Positions 44,495 to 53,634 of a stretch of DNA of 64,000 nucleotides are shown here, one piece after another. Each line of letters starts with the position of its first letter. Position 1 is the first letter of the stretch. Source of the DNA: Massilia sp. Root418 (GTDB lineage: Bacteria; Pseudomonadota; Gammaproteobacteria; Burkholderiales; Burkholderiaceae_D). Both the position numbers and the translations under genes were made by a program. Under the pieces are notes generated by a model. It saw only the letters and a program-made list of their open reading frames with translations, did no database searches and had not been told where the DNA came from. The stretch spans positions 683,585 through 747,584 of the forward strand of contig NZ_LMEC01000011.1 of NCBI RefSeq assembly GCF_001425265.1. The letters are read 5' to 3'.

Positions 44495-45370
44495 CTAGTT
44501 GTACAGCGTGCCCGTGTTGATGATGGGCTGGGTTTCCTTGTCCGAGCACAGCACCACCAGCAGGTTGCTCACCATGGCCGCCTTGCGTTCGGCGTCCAGC
44601 TCCACGATGTCGCGTTCGGCCAGCCCCTTCAGCGCCGCTTCCACCATGGTGACCGCGCCATGCACGATCTTGGCGCGGGCGCTGATGATGGCGTCGGCCT
44701 GCTGGCGGCGCAGCATCACCTGCGCGATTTCGGCGGCGTAGGCCAGGTGGGTCAGCTTGGCGTCCAGGGTTTCCACGCCGGCTGCTTCAAAGCGGGCCTG
44801 CAGTTCCATTTTCAGCGCGTCGGCCACCACGTCCATCCCGGCGCGCAGCGTGGTTTCGCCCTCGGCCAGGTCCTCGCCTTCGTCGTAGGCGTATTGCGAG
44901 GCCAGGTGGCGCAGCGCCGCTTCGGCCTGGATCGCCACGTAGCGCTCGAAGTCATCCACCTCGAACACGGCCTGGGCGGTGTCGCGCACGCGCCAGACGA
45001 TGGCGGCGCTGATCTCGACCGGGTTGCCGCGCTTGTCGTTCACCTTCAGCGTGGGACAGTTGAAATTGCGCGCCCGCACCGACAGCTTGCGCTTGATGTA
45101 GAGCGGGAAGGCCCAGCGCAGGCCTTCGCTGCGGTCAGTGCCGATGTATTTGCCGAACAGCGTGATGATGGCGCTTTCGTTCGGCTGCAGCATGTACAGG
45201 CCGGCAAAGGCCACCAGGCCGAGCAGGGCGGCGATCACGCACAGGACAGGATGCACGCCGCCCCGTACGCCGAGGCCGGCCAGTGCGATCAGCGCCAGCG
45301 CGCCGACTGCCGCCGTATAGCCGCTGACCGAGGAAAACGCCGCTTCGCGGCGAATGTGTGCTGCATTCAT
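44495..45370 (-). CDS. SPFH/Band 7 domain membrane protein
   Basis: This encodes 291 residues. Two membrane helices at about 18-37 and 42-61 are followed by an SPFH domain containing [41 protein letters not shown] and [21 protein letters not shown] helical tail with [20 protein letters not shown] completes it. SPFH proteins assemble into rings in membrane microdomains and often modulate proteases. The start has GGGAG 6 bases upstream. It is the first gene of an operon with the ribbon-helix-helix gene; a palindromic operator overlaps the promoter. Its specific role is unknown. Confidence 0.9.
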   Translation of the reverse strand: MNAAHIRREAAFSSVSGYTAAVGALALIALAGLGVRGGVHPVLCVIAALLGLVAFAGLYMLQPNESAIITLFGKYIGTDRSEGLRWAFPLYIKRKLSVRARNFNCPTLKVNDKRGNPVEISAAIVWRVRDTAQAVFEVDDFERYVAIQAEAALRHLASQYAYDEGEDLAEGETTLRAGMDVVADALKMELQARFEAAGVETLDAKLTHLAYAAEIAQVMLRRQQADAIISARAKIVHGAVTMVEAALKGLAERDIVELDAERKAAMVSNLLVVLCSDKETQPIINTGTLYN

Positions 45371-45397
45371 GCTGAACTCCCTCTTGGTTGTGACATC

Positions 45398-45437
45398 AAA
45401 GTGATATCACTTTAGGATCACTTCGAGTTGGAGTCAA
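45398..45437 (-). promoter_or_regulatory. SPFH operon promoter with overlapping palindromic operator
   Basis: On the minus strand TTGACT (45432-45437) and TAAAGT (45409-45414) are separated by 17 bases. The perfect 16-bp palindrome AAAGTGATATCACTTT (45398-45413) overlaps the -10, and a further AAGTGAT half-site lies between -35 and -10. A repressor bound here would block RNA polymerase; the operon's own Arc-type protein is the natural candidate. Confidence 0.7.
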
Positions 45438-45506
45438 GCAATTTATCAAAAAAATAATCCGTCCCGCCGCCGCGCCCGGTTTGGGGGCTGCCACGGGCGC
45501 CGGCGT

Positions 45507-46277
45507 TCAGTCCGGACTCGGGGGCTCCTCGGCCAGCAGCGGCTGCCATTGCCTGAACCCGGCACTGGCGTGCGCTTCCCAGGGAAACACCCCGGCGGTG
45601 CTGGGAAAAATGATCTGGCAGGCACGGGCCCCCGTGTCTTGGTAGAGCCACACGCCCCACCCCATATATTGCTGGTAGTTTGCTGCCGATACTTCGCCAA
45701 TCACGCATTCGAAACCGCCTCCCAGCAGGCCGCTGACGCGCGTTCCCGGCTCAAGCCGCAGCCCCGACTGCATTTGCCGATAGCATTCATTGATGACCGA
45801 TTGCGCCACCTCGTGCTTGAGTCCGACAACAATCAGGTCCGGCATGCCCAGCGATTTTTCTATACCCAGCGAATACGAAAAAGGCGGCTCGTCGTCTTCC
45901 GCCATCACGTTAATAATGTGGAGGCCATATGCGGCAATGCCGGCGTGCACCTTCTCTTCATCGCCGTCGGTTTCGCAGGGTTTTTCCCAGCGTTCCCACG
46001 CCGCGCCGATATGCGTGCGATAGGCGCTCCAGCCACGCGGCAAGTCGCTGATCTCGGCAAGCGAGGCGTCGCGTTCATAAACGCATCCCATGCACAGCAG
46101 CACGCATTCGCCCGGCATGTCGGTGGTGGCGTCCAGAAATTGCCAGTCGCCATTGTGGTCGTGCGCCACCTGCAGGACGGGAAACTTCAGGTGCGCGACT
46201 TTATCCGTGCAAAAGGTGACGGTGTCCACACTGTCGGCAAATGGCCAGTGGGAGAAGGCGTGATGGTGGTCGGCCAT
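45507..46277 (-). CDS. DUF4262-like protein with an extra N-terminal domain
   Basis: This encodes 256 residues. The C-terminal half (from about 108) resembles DUF4262: HAGIAAYGLHIINVMAEDDE, PPFSYSLGIEKSLGMPDLIV and a GWGVWLYQDTG end. The N-terminal half contains VLQVAHDHNGDWQFLDATTD and ERDASLAEISDLPRGWSAYR, a domain found in other uncharacterised bacterial proteins. No signal peptide or catalytic motif is seen. Such proteins often occur among immunity or stress genes, but no toxin is adjacent. It follows the antiporter gene by 15 bases on the same strand. Confidence 0.65.
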   Translation of the reverse strand: MADHHHAFSHWPFADSVDTVTFCTDKVAHLKFPVLQVAHDHNGDWQFLDATTDMPGECVLLCMGCVYERDASLAEISDLPRGWSAYRTHIGAAWERWEKPCETDGDEEKVHAGIAAYGLHIINVMAEDDEPPFSYSLGIEKSLGMPDLIVVGLKHEVAQSVINECYRQMQSGLRLEPGTRVSGLLGGGFECVIGEVSAANYQQYMGWGVWLYQDTGARACQIIFPSTAGVFPWEAHASAGFRQWQPLLAEEPPSPD

Positions 46278-46292
46278 GGCGCGCTCCAGGTC

Positions 46293-47543
46293 TCAGAGGA
46301 AGAAGGCGGCGGCCGCCACGGCGGTGGGCGGCAGGGCGCCCAGCAGCAGGCCGATGGCGCCGATCGATTCGTCCTGGAAGCCGCGCCGCAGCAGCGACAC
46401 GCCGGCCGGGTTGGGGGCGTTGGCGATCACCGTCAGGCCGCCGCCGGCCACCGCGCCGGCCACCAGCATGTATTGCGCCTGCGGCGCCATGCCGTCGATC
46501 AGCGAGCCGAGGTAGGTGAGGGCGGCGTTGTCGGTGATGGCGGTCAGGCCCAGCGCGCCGAAGAACAGCGCCACCGGCGGCAGGCTGGAGACGATGGGCT
46601 GCAGCCACCATTGCTGCATGCCGCCCAGTACTACCAGTCCGGCCAGGAAGAAGCCCACCAGCAGGCCCTCTTTCAGGATCAGCGGCTGCTGGTAGCGCTG
46701 GTAGGCTTGGGTGAAGCCGAGGAACAGCAGGAACAGGCCCAGGAACATCACCGGGTGGTGCGCCAGCAGCACCACGGCCGCCAGGAAGCCCAGGTGGATC
46801 AGCGACACCAGCAGCGGCACCCGCGCCGGGCCGCCGCCTTCGGCTGGGGCACCGGCCGGCTGCAGGTGGCGCTTGAGCACGAAGCAGATGGCGCTGGCGT
46901 TGACCAGCACCGCCAGCGTGGCTTTCCAGCCGAACTGGCTGGCCATGAAGGCGCTGTCCCAGCCCCAGGTGGCGGCCACCATCAGCACCGGCGGCGCGGC
47001 GTAGGAGGTGAGCGTGCCGCCGATCGACACGTTGACGAACAGCACGCCCAGCGCCGCGTACTTGAGCCGCTCCGGCATGCCGTCGCGGAACACCAGCGGC
47101 GCCAGCGTCAGCGCGGCCAGGGTCATGGCGGCGGGTTCGGTGATGAGCGAACCGGCCAGCGGCACCAGTGCCAGGCCCAGCCAGGCCAGCGCCAGCTCGG
47201 TGCGCATCGGCGCCAGCCGCGCCAGCGCCTGCAAGGCGCGCTGCACCGCGTTCAGCACCGGCCAGGAGGCAGCCACCACCATCACCACGAACACGAACAG
47301 CGGCTCGGTGTACTGGCGCGATTCGGCGTAGGCAATGGCGTTCTCGCCGCCCGCTACAAGAGCGATGGCGACAATCAGGATGGCGGCCCAGAAGCCGAAC
47401 ACCACTTCCACTTCCCCCAGCAGGTGCAGCAGGCCGGCGTGGTGCGGGTGGCGGTGGGCCAGGATCTCGAAGGATTTGGCGGCGAAGGTGTGCACCAGCG
47501 CCAGTGCGAACAGGATGGCGCCGATAAGCTGGATGGTGGTCAT
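46293..47543 (-). CDS. Putative Na+/H+ antiporter
   Basis: This encodes 416 residues, nearly all in hydrophobic segments, about eleven or twelve membrane helices. FGFWAAILIVAIALVAGGEN, SLITEPAAMTLAALTLAPLV, FVNVSIGGTLTSYAAPPVLM and LTAITDNAALTYLGSLIDG match the putative Na+/H+ antiporter family (ArsB/NhaD-like superfamily). It probably exchanges cytoplasmic sodium for protons. The start at 47543 places the first helix at the N-terminus; a longer frame from 47618 would add a Cys-rich stretch with no family support. It is divergent from imuA. The transported ion is inferred from family. Confidence 0.85.
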   Translation of the reverse strand: MTTIQLIGAILFALALVHTFAAKSFEILAHRHPHHAGLLHLLGEVEVVFGFWAAILIVAIALVAGGENAIAYAESRQYTEPLFVFVVMVVAASWPVLNAVQRALQALARLAPMRTELALAWLGLALVPLAGSLITEPAAMTLAALTLAPLVFRDGMPERLKYAALGVLFVNVSIGGTLTSYAAPPVLMVAATWGWDSAFMASQFGWKATLAVLVNASAICFVLKRHLQPAGAPAEGGGPARVPLLVSLIHLGFLAAVVLLAHHPVMFLGLFLLFLGFTQAYQRYQQPLILKEGLLVGFFLAGLVVLGGMQQWWLQPIVSSLPPVALFFGALGLTAITDNAALTYLGSLIDGMAPQAQYMLVAGAVAGGGLTVIANAPNPAGVSLLRRGFQDESIGAIGLLLGALPPTAVAAAAFFL

Positions 47544-47650
47544 TGGTGTCCATTGGAAAATGATGGCAACGGGTATCTTACAGCATGCGCAAGCTTTCAA
47601 GTTTGGCAAATCCGCCAAGTAAACCTTGCCAAATCCGGGCGTAAATAGTA

Positions 47651-47666
47651 CTGTGTATTTGTACAG
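47651..47666. promoter_or_regulatory. LexA box of imuA-imuB
   Basis: CTGTGTATTTGTACAG is an exact CTGT-N8-ACAG LexA site, 5 bases before the imuA ATG at 47672. It predicts SOS induction after DNA damage. Confidence 0.9.
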
Positions 47667-47671
47667 TATTC

Positions 47672-48397
47672 ATGTTTGAAGCCATGCTCAGTTCCTCCTC
47701 CCTTGCCGCCCCGGAAAGCCTGCACCCGTCGCTGTGGCTGGCCTCGCAGCTGGCGCATTCGGCCACGCGCTGCCTGGACACGGGCTACGCGGCGCTCTCG
47801 GCGCAGCTGCCGGGCGGCGGCTGGCCGCTGGGCACGCTCACCGAGCTGATGCTGCAGCAGCAGGGCATTGGCGAAATCCGCCTGCTGCGCCCGGCGCTGG
47901 TGGCGGCGTCGCAGCGCCCGGTGGTGCTGCTGGCCCCGCCGCAAATCCCGCAAGGGCTGGCGCTGGCCGCGCTGGGCCTGCCGCCGGGGCAAATGGTGTG
48001 GATACGTAACACGGGCAAAAGCGGGGATGCGCTGTGGGCGGCCGAACAGGTGCTGCGCAGCGGCTGCTGCGGCGCGCTGCTGCTGTGGCAGCAGCAGATC
48101 CGCAGCGAAAACCTGCGCCGGCTGCACCTGGCGGCGCAAAGCGGCGACACCCTGTTCTGCCTGATGCGTCCGCTGGCCGCCGCGCAGGACGCCTCGCCCG
48201 CGCCGCTGCGGCTGGCGCTGCGCGCGGCGCCGGGCGGCGTCCATATCGAATTCGTAAAACGCCGGGGACCGCAGCGCGACGCGCCGCTGTTCCTGCCCTT
48301 GCCACCTTCTTTGCTACAGCGCCATGCGTCTCTGGATCGGCCTTTACCTGCCACGGCTCCCGCTCGAAGTCTTCTGCCCCAGCTGGTCGGAGGATAG
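47672..48397 (+). CDS. imuA: ImuA, translesion DNA synthesis-associated protein
   Basis: This encodes 241 residues starting MFEAMLSSSSLAAPES, with HPSLWLASQLAHSATRCLDT, LPGGGWPLGTLTELMLQQQG and IGEIRLLRPALVAA, typical of ImuA, a RecA-related but ATPase-degenerate protein. ImuA works with ImuB and DnaE2 in damage-induced mutagenesis. The LexA box lies 5 bases upstream, so the transcript would be almost leaderless from the first ATG; the ATG at 47684 is an alternative. The last 74 bases overlap the start of imuB in another frame. Confidence 0.92.
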   Translation: MFEAMLSSSSLAAPESLHPSLWLASQLAHSATRCLDTGYAALSAQLPGGGWPLGTLTELMLQQQGIGEIRLLRPALVAASQRPVVLLAPPQIPQGLALAALGLPPGQMVWIRNTGKSGDALWAAEQVLRSGCCGALLLWQQQIRSENLRRLHLAAQSGDTLFCLMRPLAAAQDASPAPLRLALRAAPGGVHIEFVKRRGPQRDAPLFLPLPPSLLQRHASLDRPLPATAPARSLLPQLVGG

Positions 48398-49799
48398 CTG
48401 CAGCGTGGTGCTGGAGCAGGAGGGCGTGCTGGCGGTGTCGCCGCGGGCCCATGCGGCCGGCGTGCGGGTGGGCATGCGGCGCGGCGGCGCGCTGCTGATG
48501 GCGCCGGACGCGCAGCTGCACGAGCGCGCGCCGCAACGCGAGCAGGAAGCGGCGCACGCGGTGGCCATGGCCCTGCTGCGCTACACGCCGCTGGTGGCGC
48601 AGGCCGAGGAGGCCACGCTGCTGATCGATATCGGCGCCAGCCTGCGCCTGTTCGGCGGCATCCGCAAGCTGTGCGCGCTGGTGCGCGAAAGCATGCGGGC
48701 GCTGGGGTTCACGGCCGTGTTGAGTTGCGCGCCCACCGCGCGCGGCGCCTGGCTGCTGGCGCGCAGCGGGGGCGGGCGCTGCCTGGGCATCGAGCGCATG
48801 ACGCGGCGCCTGGCGCCGCTGCCCAGCTCCCTGCCGCCGCCGGCGCGGCCCTTCCTCAACTGGTTCGAGGGCATGGGCTGCCTCACGCTGGCGGACTTGC
48901 GGCGCCTGCCGCGCCCCGGCCTGCAGCGCCGCTGCGGCCGCGCGCTGCTGGACATGCTGGACGAGGCGCACGGCGAAGCGCCCGAGATGTACGAGTGGCT
49001 GGAGGCGCCGCCCACCTTCAGCGCCAGGCTGGAGCTGTTCGACCGCATCGAGCACGCGGACGCGCTGCTGCACGGCGCGCAGCGCCTGCTGCAGCAGATG
49101 GTGGGCTGGCTGTGCGCGCGCCAGTTCGCGGTGGAGCGCGTGAAACTGCTGCTCGAACATGAGCGCGGCAAGGTGGCGCGGCCGCCGACTGCCATCGACA
49201 TCGTGCTGGCCGAGCCGGTGTGGCGCGACGACCACCTGCTGCGCCTGCTCAAGGAGCGCCTCGCCAAGACCGAGCTGGCGGCCCCGGTGATCGGCCTGTG
49301 CCTGGAAGCGGCGCAGGTGCGGCCCATGCTGCCGCCCACCGACTCGCTGTTTCCGGAGCCCGGCGGCAGCAAGGAAGACCGCGAGCGCCTGTTCGAGCTG
49401 CTGGTGGCGCGGCTGGGGCCGGACAATGTGCTGAAAGCGTCGCCGCAGGCGGACTACCGGCCCGAGCTGGCCAACGCCTGGGTGCCGGTGCACGACAAGC
49501 TGCGCCCGGCCGACGTGAGCGCGCGCCTGCCGCCGCAAAGCCTGCCGCGCCCGGCCTGGCTGCTGCCCAAGCCGATCGCGCTGCTGATGCGCGACCACCG
49601 GCCGTTCTACATGTCCCCGCTGCGCATGGTGTCGAACGCCGAGCGCATCGAGGCCGGCTGGTGGAGCGAGGGGCAGACGCGCGACTATTTCATCGCCGAG
49701 GGCGGCGACCACGCGCACTACTGGGTATTCCGCGAACGGCTGGGCAGCAAGGACGGCGACGCCGCGCCGCGCTGGTATCTGCACGGCTTGTTCGGCTAG
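48324..49799 (+). CDS. imuB: ImuB, Y-family polymerase-like mutasome protein
   Basis: This encodes 491 residues with the Y-polymerase fold: [50 protein letters not shown] and a helix-hairpin-helix region [19 protein letters not shown]. The catalytic acidic residues of active Y polymerases are not apparent in the first and third motifs, as in other ImuB proteins, so it is probably a non-catalytic adaptor linking DnaE2 to the clamp and ImuA. It overlaps imuA by 74 bases and is translated as the second gene of the SOS operon. The usual third partner, dnaE2, is not next but at 62.2 kb. Confidence 0.94.
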   Translation: MRLWIGLYLPRLPLEVFCPSWSEDSCSVVLEQEGVLAVSPRAHAAGVRVGMRRGGALLMAPDAQLHERAPQREQEAAHAVAMALLRYTPLVAQAEEATLLIDIGASLRLFGGIRKLCALVRESMRALGFTAVLSCAPTARGAWLLARSGGGRCLGIERMTRRLAPLPSSLPPPARPFLNWFEGMGCLTLADLRRLPRPGLQRRCGRALLDMLDEAHGEAPEMYEWLEAPPTFSARLELFDRIEHADALLHGAQRLLQQMVGWLCARQFAVERVKLLLEHERGKVARPPTAIDIVLAEPVWRDDHLLRLLKERLAKTELAAPVIGLCLEAAQVRPMLPPTDSLFPEPGGSKEDRERLFELLVARLGPDNVLKASPQADYRPELANAWVPVHDKLRPADVSARLPPQSLPRPAWLLPKPIALLMRDHRPFYMSPLRMVSNAERIEAGWWSEGQTRDYFIAEGGDHAHYWVFRERLGSKDGDAAPRWYLHGLFG

Positions 49800-49833
49800 A
49801 CTGCGGGGTACAGGCACTTTCACGGACGACATC

Positions 49834-50589
49834 ATGCGAGCAGAACGACACGAATTCACCGGCGCCAGCGGCCACCGGCTGGCGGCGCGGCTGGACGCGC
49901 CTGACGGCCCCGTCAAGGCCTATGCGCTGTTTGCCCATTGCTTTACCTGCGGTAAGGATGTGATTGCCGCCAGCCGCATCGCGCAGGCGCTCACCGGGCA
50001 CGGCATTGCCGTGCTGCGCTTCGATTTCACCGGCCTGGGCGCCAGCGAAGGCGAGTTCGAGAACACCAATTTCTCGTCCAACGTGGCCGACCTGGTGGAG
50101 GCGGCCGACTTTCTGCGCGAGAAGTTCGCAGCGCCGCGCATCCTGATCGGCCACAGCCTGGGCGGGGCGGCGGTGCTGGCGGCGGCGGTGAGCGTGCCGG
50201 AAGCGGCGGCGGTGGTGACCATCGCCGCGCCGGGCGAGCCGGCCTACGTGACCAGCATGTTCAGCGCCCACCTGGAGCAGATCGCCGCCGAGGGCGAGGC
50301 GCAGGTGCAGCTGGCGGGGCGGCCGTTCCGCATCAAGCAGCAGTTCGTGGAGGACGTGGGCGGGCACAGCCTGCGCGAACATATCGCAGGCCTGCGCAAG
50401 GCTTTGCTGGTGATGCACGCGCCGGGCGACGATACGGTGGCGGTGCGCAATGCGATGGACATTTTCATGGCGGCGCGCCACCCGAAAAGTTTTATCTCGC
50501 TCGATGATGCCGACCACCTGCTGACGCGCCGCGAGGACGCGGCCTACGTGGCCGACCTGATTGCGGCCTGGAGCAGCCGCTACCTGTAA
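49834..50589 (+). CDS. Alpha/beta hydrolase (OsmC-fusion hydrolase type)
   Basis: This encodes 251 residues. [40 protein letters not shown] and [14 protein letters not shown] (Ser108) show an alpha/beta hydrolase. APGDDTV and DDADHLL supply the probable Asp and His of the triad. The sequence resembles the N-terminal half of bifunctional hydrolase/OsmC proteins, but there is no OsmC domain or OsmC gene downstream. It starts 34 bases after imuB on the same strand; no LexA-type site precedes it. The substrate is unknown. Confidence 0.85.
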   Translation: MRAERHEFTGASGHRLAARLDAPDGPVKAYALFAHCFTCGKDVIAASRIAQALTGHGIAVLRFDFTGLGASEGEFENTNFSSNVADLVEAADFLREKFAAPRILIGHSLGGAAVLAAAVSVPEAAAVVTIAAPGEPAYVTSMFSAHLEQIAAEGEAQVQLAGRPFRIKQQFVEDVGGHSLREHIAGLRKALLVMHAPGDDTVAVRNAMDIFMAARHPKSFISLDDADHLLTRREDAAYVADLIAAWSSRYL

Positions 50590-50601
50590 AACCCGTAAAA
50601 C

Positions 50602-50949
50602 TTATTCGTCGAACTCGGACGACAGGTCCTTGAAGCCCTTGCGCACGGCGAAGGGCAGGAACTCGTCCGGCGTGTCCAGCACGATCAGCTTCTTTTCCTG
50701 GATCACCGGGTCGCCCGGCACCAGGTCCGGCCCCGCGTAGCCCAGGCTGCGCAGGCGGGCGCTGATCTCGGCGATCAGTTTCTTGTCCTTGTGCAGGCCC
50801 TCGGACGCAGGCGCCGCGAGGTCCACGTACAGGTCGACGACCCCATAGCCTTCGTCGAAAATGCGGATGGTTTTGATGTCGATGGCGCGGCCGGCGCCGT
50901 CGGTGGCCTTGAACGGGCCGCTGAGCTGGATGTCGGTGTCTTGGTTCAT
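50602..50949 (-). CDS. Conserved-looking hypothetical protein, 115 residues
   Basis: This encodes 115 residues starting MNQDTDIQLSGPFKATDG. It is acidic and hydrophilic with alternating strands (AIDIKTIRIFDEGYGVVDLY, EKKLIVLDTPDEFLPFAV) and has no signal peptide, membrane helix or Cys. I do not recognise the family. It is convergent with the hydrolase gene (12-base gap). The peptidase gene behind it is read in the same direction, 67 bases further up. The start at 50949 is chosen over one at 50967 because the extra six residues look like upstream sequence. Confidence 0.6.
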   Translation of the reverse strand: MNQDTDIQLSGPFKATDGAGRAIDIKTIRIFDEGYGVVDLYVDLAAPASEGLHKDKKLIAEISARLRSLGYAGPDLVPGDPVIQEKKLIVLDTPDEFLPFAVRKGFKDLSSEFDE

Positions 50950-51016
50950 GTGCGCAGCATACACCAAATTGCCGGGGCGCCGCGCAGTAGCGGCCCCGGC
51001 GCCCGGCGCGCGGATC

Positions 51017-52906
51017 TTATTTCAGCGGCGACAGGATCGCTTGCAGGCGGTCCGGCGTGCCCGGGATGCGCTCCAGGCGCGGGTACTTCAGGCCGCCGTG
51101 GTAGTCGAGCAGGATGGTGCGGTACTTGGCGCCCTTCTTGACCAGCAGTTCGATCGGCTTGGCGCTGGTCTTGGCGGCGGTGACGGCCGCGCGCAGCACC
51201 TCGGCCTTGTAGGCCGTGCCGTTCACGGCCAGCACCGTGGTGCCGCCGCCGATGCCGGCCTTGAAGCCCAGGCCTTCCCATTGCAGCGCCTCGGCCTTGC
51301 CTTCACTGCTCAGCGAGAAGCCCAGCGAGTACTGGAAATCGGCCGATTTGCTGCGCTCTTCCGCCGCCTTCAGGAAGGGCGTCGGGGTGTCGGTGTAGAC
51401 CAGCTTCCAGCCGGCGCGGGCATAGCCGTCCAGCGGCGCCGGGCCGGTGCCGTCCAGGCGGGTGCGCAGGAAGGCGGCCCAGTCGTAAGGCTGGATCGCG
51501 TTGAGCGCCTTCACCACGTCCTCGAAGGTGTAGTGGTTGGCGGTGTAGGCGCCGTTGTCGATGCCGAAGAAGTTGCGTGCGAAATTGTCCAGCGACTTGG
51601 TGTCGTTCGACATTTCGCGGAGCTTGGTGTCCACGTCCAGCCAGATCAGCGCGCCTTCGTTGTAATAGTCCTCGCTGCGCTGCCAGTTGCTCCAGCCCAG
51701 CGGGCGGCGGCCGTTGATGATGGGGTCGTTGGTGGTGTCCTGCACCGGGCGCCAGCTGCGCCCCTGCTGGTTGTCGTAGCGGGCTGCATTGGCGGCCATG
51801 ATGTCGCGCACGCTCTCGGTCTTGAGCATGCCCGAGCGCGCCGACAGCACCTGGCCCCAGTACTGGGTCTGGCCCTCGTACACCCACAGCAGGCTGTTCT
51901 GCAGCGGGGTGTTGAAGTTGGGCACGTTCTGGTCGGCCGGGCGGCGGAACTTGCCGTTCCACGAGTGCGTGAATTCGTGCGGCAGCAGGCCGCGCACGGA
52001 CTCGGCCTTGTTCCAGTCGGTGAAGTAGTCGAGCTTGACGCCGTTCTCGCTGGACTGGTGGTGCTCGCGCCCCACGCCGCCGAATTCCTCGCTCAGGGCC
52101 AGCAGGAAATCGTAGTGCTGGTAGTGGTAGGAATTGAACAGCTTGTAGGCTTGCTGCACCATGGCGCGGTGCAGTTCGATCTGTTCCGGCTTGGCTTCCA
52201 CCGCCTCGGCGGTGTCGGCCACCACGTTCATGTGCACCGGGATCTTGGCGCCCGGATCGAGGTCGTAGCGCTTGAAGTAGCGGCCGGCGAACAGGGGCGA
52301 GTCGACCATGGTTTCCAGGTCCAGTGCCTTGAACTGCACGGTGTCGCCCTGGCGTTCCACGGTCTCCAGCGCGCTGCCGTATTGCCAGCCTTCGGGCAGG
52401 GTCAGGCTGGGCTGCACGGTGATGCGGCGCGTGGTGTGGCCGGCCGGGTACAGCACCATCGAATGCCACTGGATGCCCAGGATTTCGCTGGTGATGGTGG
52501 TGCGGCCCTGGTTCGGCTCGGTGGGCGAAAGGTACTGGTATTCCGCCTCCACCGCGGTGGCGCCGCGCGGCACCTCGATGTGGAAGGCGTGCACGTTGAC
52601 GGTGTCGCGCTTCCACGCCAGCGGCTTGCCGTTGGCACTGAGCTTGAGGCCGGCGAACTGGTTCAGCGGGCCGCTGGGGCCGTGGTTGGCGGGCACCCAC
52701 TGCGGGTACAGCAGGGTCAGCTTACCGGGCTTGGCCGGGATGGTTTCGGTGATGCGGAAAATCTGCTGGGACGTGTTGGACGCGTCCACTTTCAGCACGA
52801 TGGTGCCGGGGTAGGGCTGGTCGACCGGGTTGGGAATCGGGTCGGCGTGGGCAGTCAGGGCGGCGCTGAGCAGCAGGGCCAGCAGGGTATGGCGCATAAC
52901 GGTCAT
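51017..52906 (-). CDS. M61-family metallopeptidase (glycyl aminopeptidase-like) with PDZ domain
   Basis: This encodes 629 residues: signal peptide (MRHTLLALLLSAALTAHA), a beta-rich N-terminal domain, the zinc-binding HEFTH motif at 310-314 with a downstream Glu in VYEGQTQYW, and a C-terminal PDZ domain (about 500-600, including AGIGGGTTVLAVNG). M61 peptidases remove N-terminal Gly or Ala residues. Export to the periplasm is expected. The two possible starts, 52906 and 52897, differ by three residues and neither has a good ribosome-binding site. It is divergent from the Hsp20 gene. Confidence 0.93.
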   Translation of the reverse strand: MTVMRHTLLALLLSAALTAHADPIPNPVDQPYPGTIVLKVDASNTSQQIFRITETIPAKPGKLTLLYPQWVPANHGPSGPLNQFAGLKLSANGKPLAWKRDTVNVHAFHIEVPRGATAVEAEYQYLSPTEPNQGRTTITSEILGIQWHSMVLYPAGHTTRRITVQPSLTLPEGWQYGSALETVERQGDTVQFKALDLETMVDSPLFAGRYFKRYDLDPGAKIPVHMNVVADTAEAVEAKPEQIELHRAMVQQAYKLFNSYHYQHYDFLLALSEEFGGVGREHHQSSENGVKLDYFTDWNKAESVRGLLPHEFTHSWNGKFRRPADQNVPNFNTPLQNSLLWVYEGQTQYWGQVLSARSGMLKTESVRDIMAANAARYDNQQGRSWRPVQDTTNDPIINGRRPLGWSNWQRSEDYYNEGALIWLDVDTKLREMSNDTKSLDNFARNFFGIDNGAYTANHYTFEDVVKALNAIQPYDWAAFLRTRLDGTGPAPLDGYARAGWKLVYTDTPTPFLKAAEERSKSADFQYSLGFSLSSEGKAEALQWEGLGFKAGIGGGTTVLAVNGTAYKAEVLRAAVTAAKTSAKPIELLVKKGAKYRTILLDYHGGLKYPRLERIPGTPDRLQAILSPLK

Positions 52907-53011
52907 GGAACGGAAAGTGGAAGGCTAAAGAGGCCGAGTGTAGCACGCAGGAAACACGGCATTGTTTCAAAGTGTGTCGCAAAAAAGTTGCGGATTTTTT
53001 GAAATCCGGCC

Positions 53012-53040
53012 CTTGAAAGCGTCCGGCACCAGCCGTATAT
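53012..53040 (+). promoter_or_regulatory. Sigma-32 (heat-shock) promoter of hsp20
   Basis: CTTGAAA (53012-53018) and CCGTATAT (53033-53040) are separated by 14 bases, a good match to the RpoH consensus CTTGAAA-N13/14-CCCCATNT. The predicted start leaves a leader of about 60 bases that contains the thermometer. Confidence 0.8.
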
Positions 53041-53048
53041 CGGATTCA

Positions 53049-53107
53049 CCGGTTGCCCAGAAGGGGACCGGAAGACCATATCGCTTAACTTTGAAAGGAT
53101 ATCCATC
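53049..53107 (+). ncRNA. ROSE-like RNA thermometer in the hsp20 leader
   Basis: The leader folds into two hairpins. The first pairs CCGGT (53049-53053) with ACCGG (53067-53071) and an inner CCC with GGG. The second pairs AUAUCGCUU (53078-53086) with AAGGAUAU (53095-53102), which contains the Shine-Dalgarno sequence, leaving one bulged G. A U-C/U-G-C-U strand opposite the ribosome-binding site with a bulged G is the hallmark of ROSE elements, which open at heat-shock temperature. Confidence 0.78.
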
Positions 53108-53566
53108 ATGCGTACTTTTGACCTGACCCCCCTGTATCGTTCCGCCATCGGTTTCGACCGCCTGGCCCAGCTGCTGAACGACGCCCAGCGTGGCGACGCC
53201 CAGCCCAGCTACCCGCCGTACAATATCGAGCTGGTCTCGGAAGACCAGTACCGTATCGTGATGGCGCTGGCCGGCTTCAACCGTTCGGAAATCGATATCA
53301 CCACCGAGCGTGACAGCCTGCACATCGTAGGCCGCAAGCAACGCGACGGCGTGGAGCGCACCTATCTGCACCGCGGCATTGCGGCGCGTGATTTCGAGCA
53401 GCGCTTCCAGCTGGCCAACCACGTGAAAGTGACCGGCGCCTCCTTCGACAACGGCATGCTCACCATCGAACTGGTGCGCGAAGTGCCGGAAGCGCTGAAG
53501 CCACGCAAGATCGTGATCGACGGCACTGAAAACGTCGCCGCGCTGGAGCAGCGTCAAGCCGCTTAA
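53108..53566 (+). CDS. Hsp20/IbpA-type small heat-shock protein
   Basis: This encodes 152 residues starting MRTFDLTPLYRSAIGFDRLA, as in IbpA. The alpha-crystallin domain runs from about 38 to 130 (YNIELVSEDQYRIVMALAGF, FQLANHVKVTGASFDNGMLT) and ends with an ELVREVP segment. It holds denatured proteins for refolding by DnaK and ClpB. Expression is predicted to be controlled twice: by a sigma-32 promoter and by a ROSE-like thermometer over its ribosome-binding site. A 10-bp stem-loop follows the gene. Confidence 0.96.
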   Translation: MRTFDLTPLYRSAIGFDRLAQLLNDAQRGDAQPSYPPYNIELVSEDQYRIVMALAGFNRSEIDITTERDSLHIVGRKQRDGVERTYLHRGIAARDFEQRFQLANHVKVTGASFDNGMLTIELVREVPEALKPRKIVIDGTENVAALEQRQAA

Positions 53567-53590
53567 GCTACGCGGTAGTTCAGTAGTACA

Positions 53591-53615
53591 CACTGGCCGG
53601 GCAATCCGGCCAGTG
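53591..53615. other. Stable stem-loop after hsp20
   Basis: CACTGGCCGG and CCGGCCAGTG are perfect 10-base arms around a 5-base loop, 25 bases after the hsp20 stop. No T-run follows, so it may protect the 3' end rather than act as an intrinsic terminator. Confidence 0.6.
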
Positions 53616-53634
53616 GCACGTCTGGCGGGCGGCT

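Noticed and set aside
44273..45370. SPFH/Arc-type pair as a toxin-antitoxin system
   Set aside because: The SPFH protein is a membrane scaffold family, not a toxin, and no toxin-like gene is adjacent.
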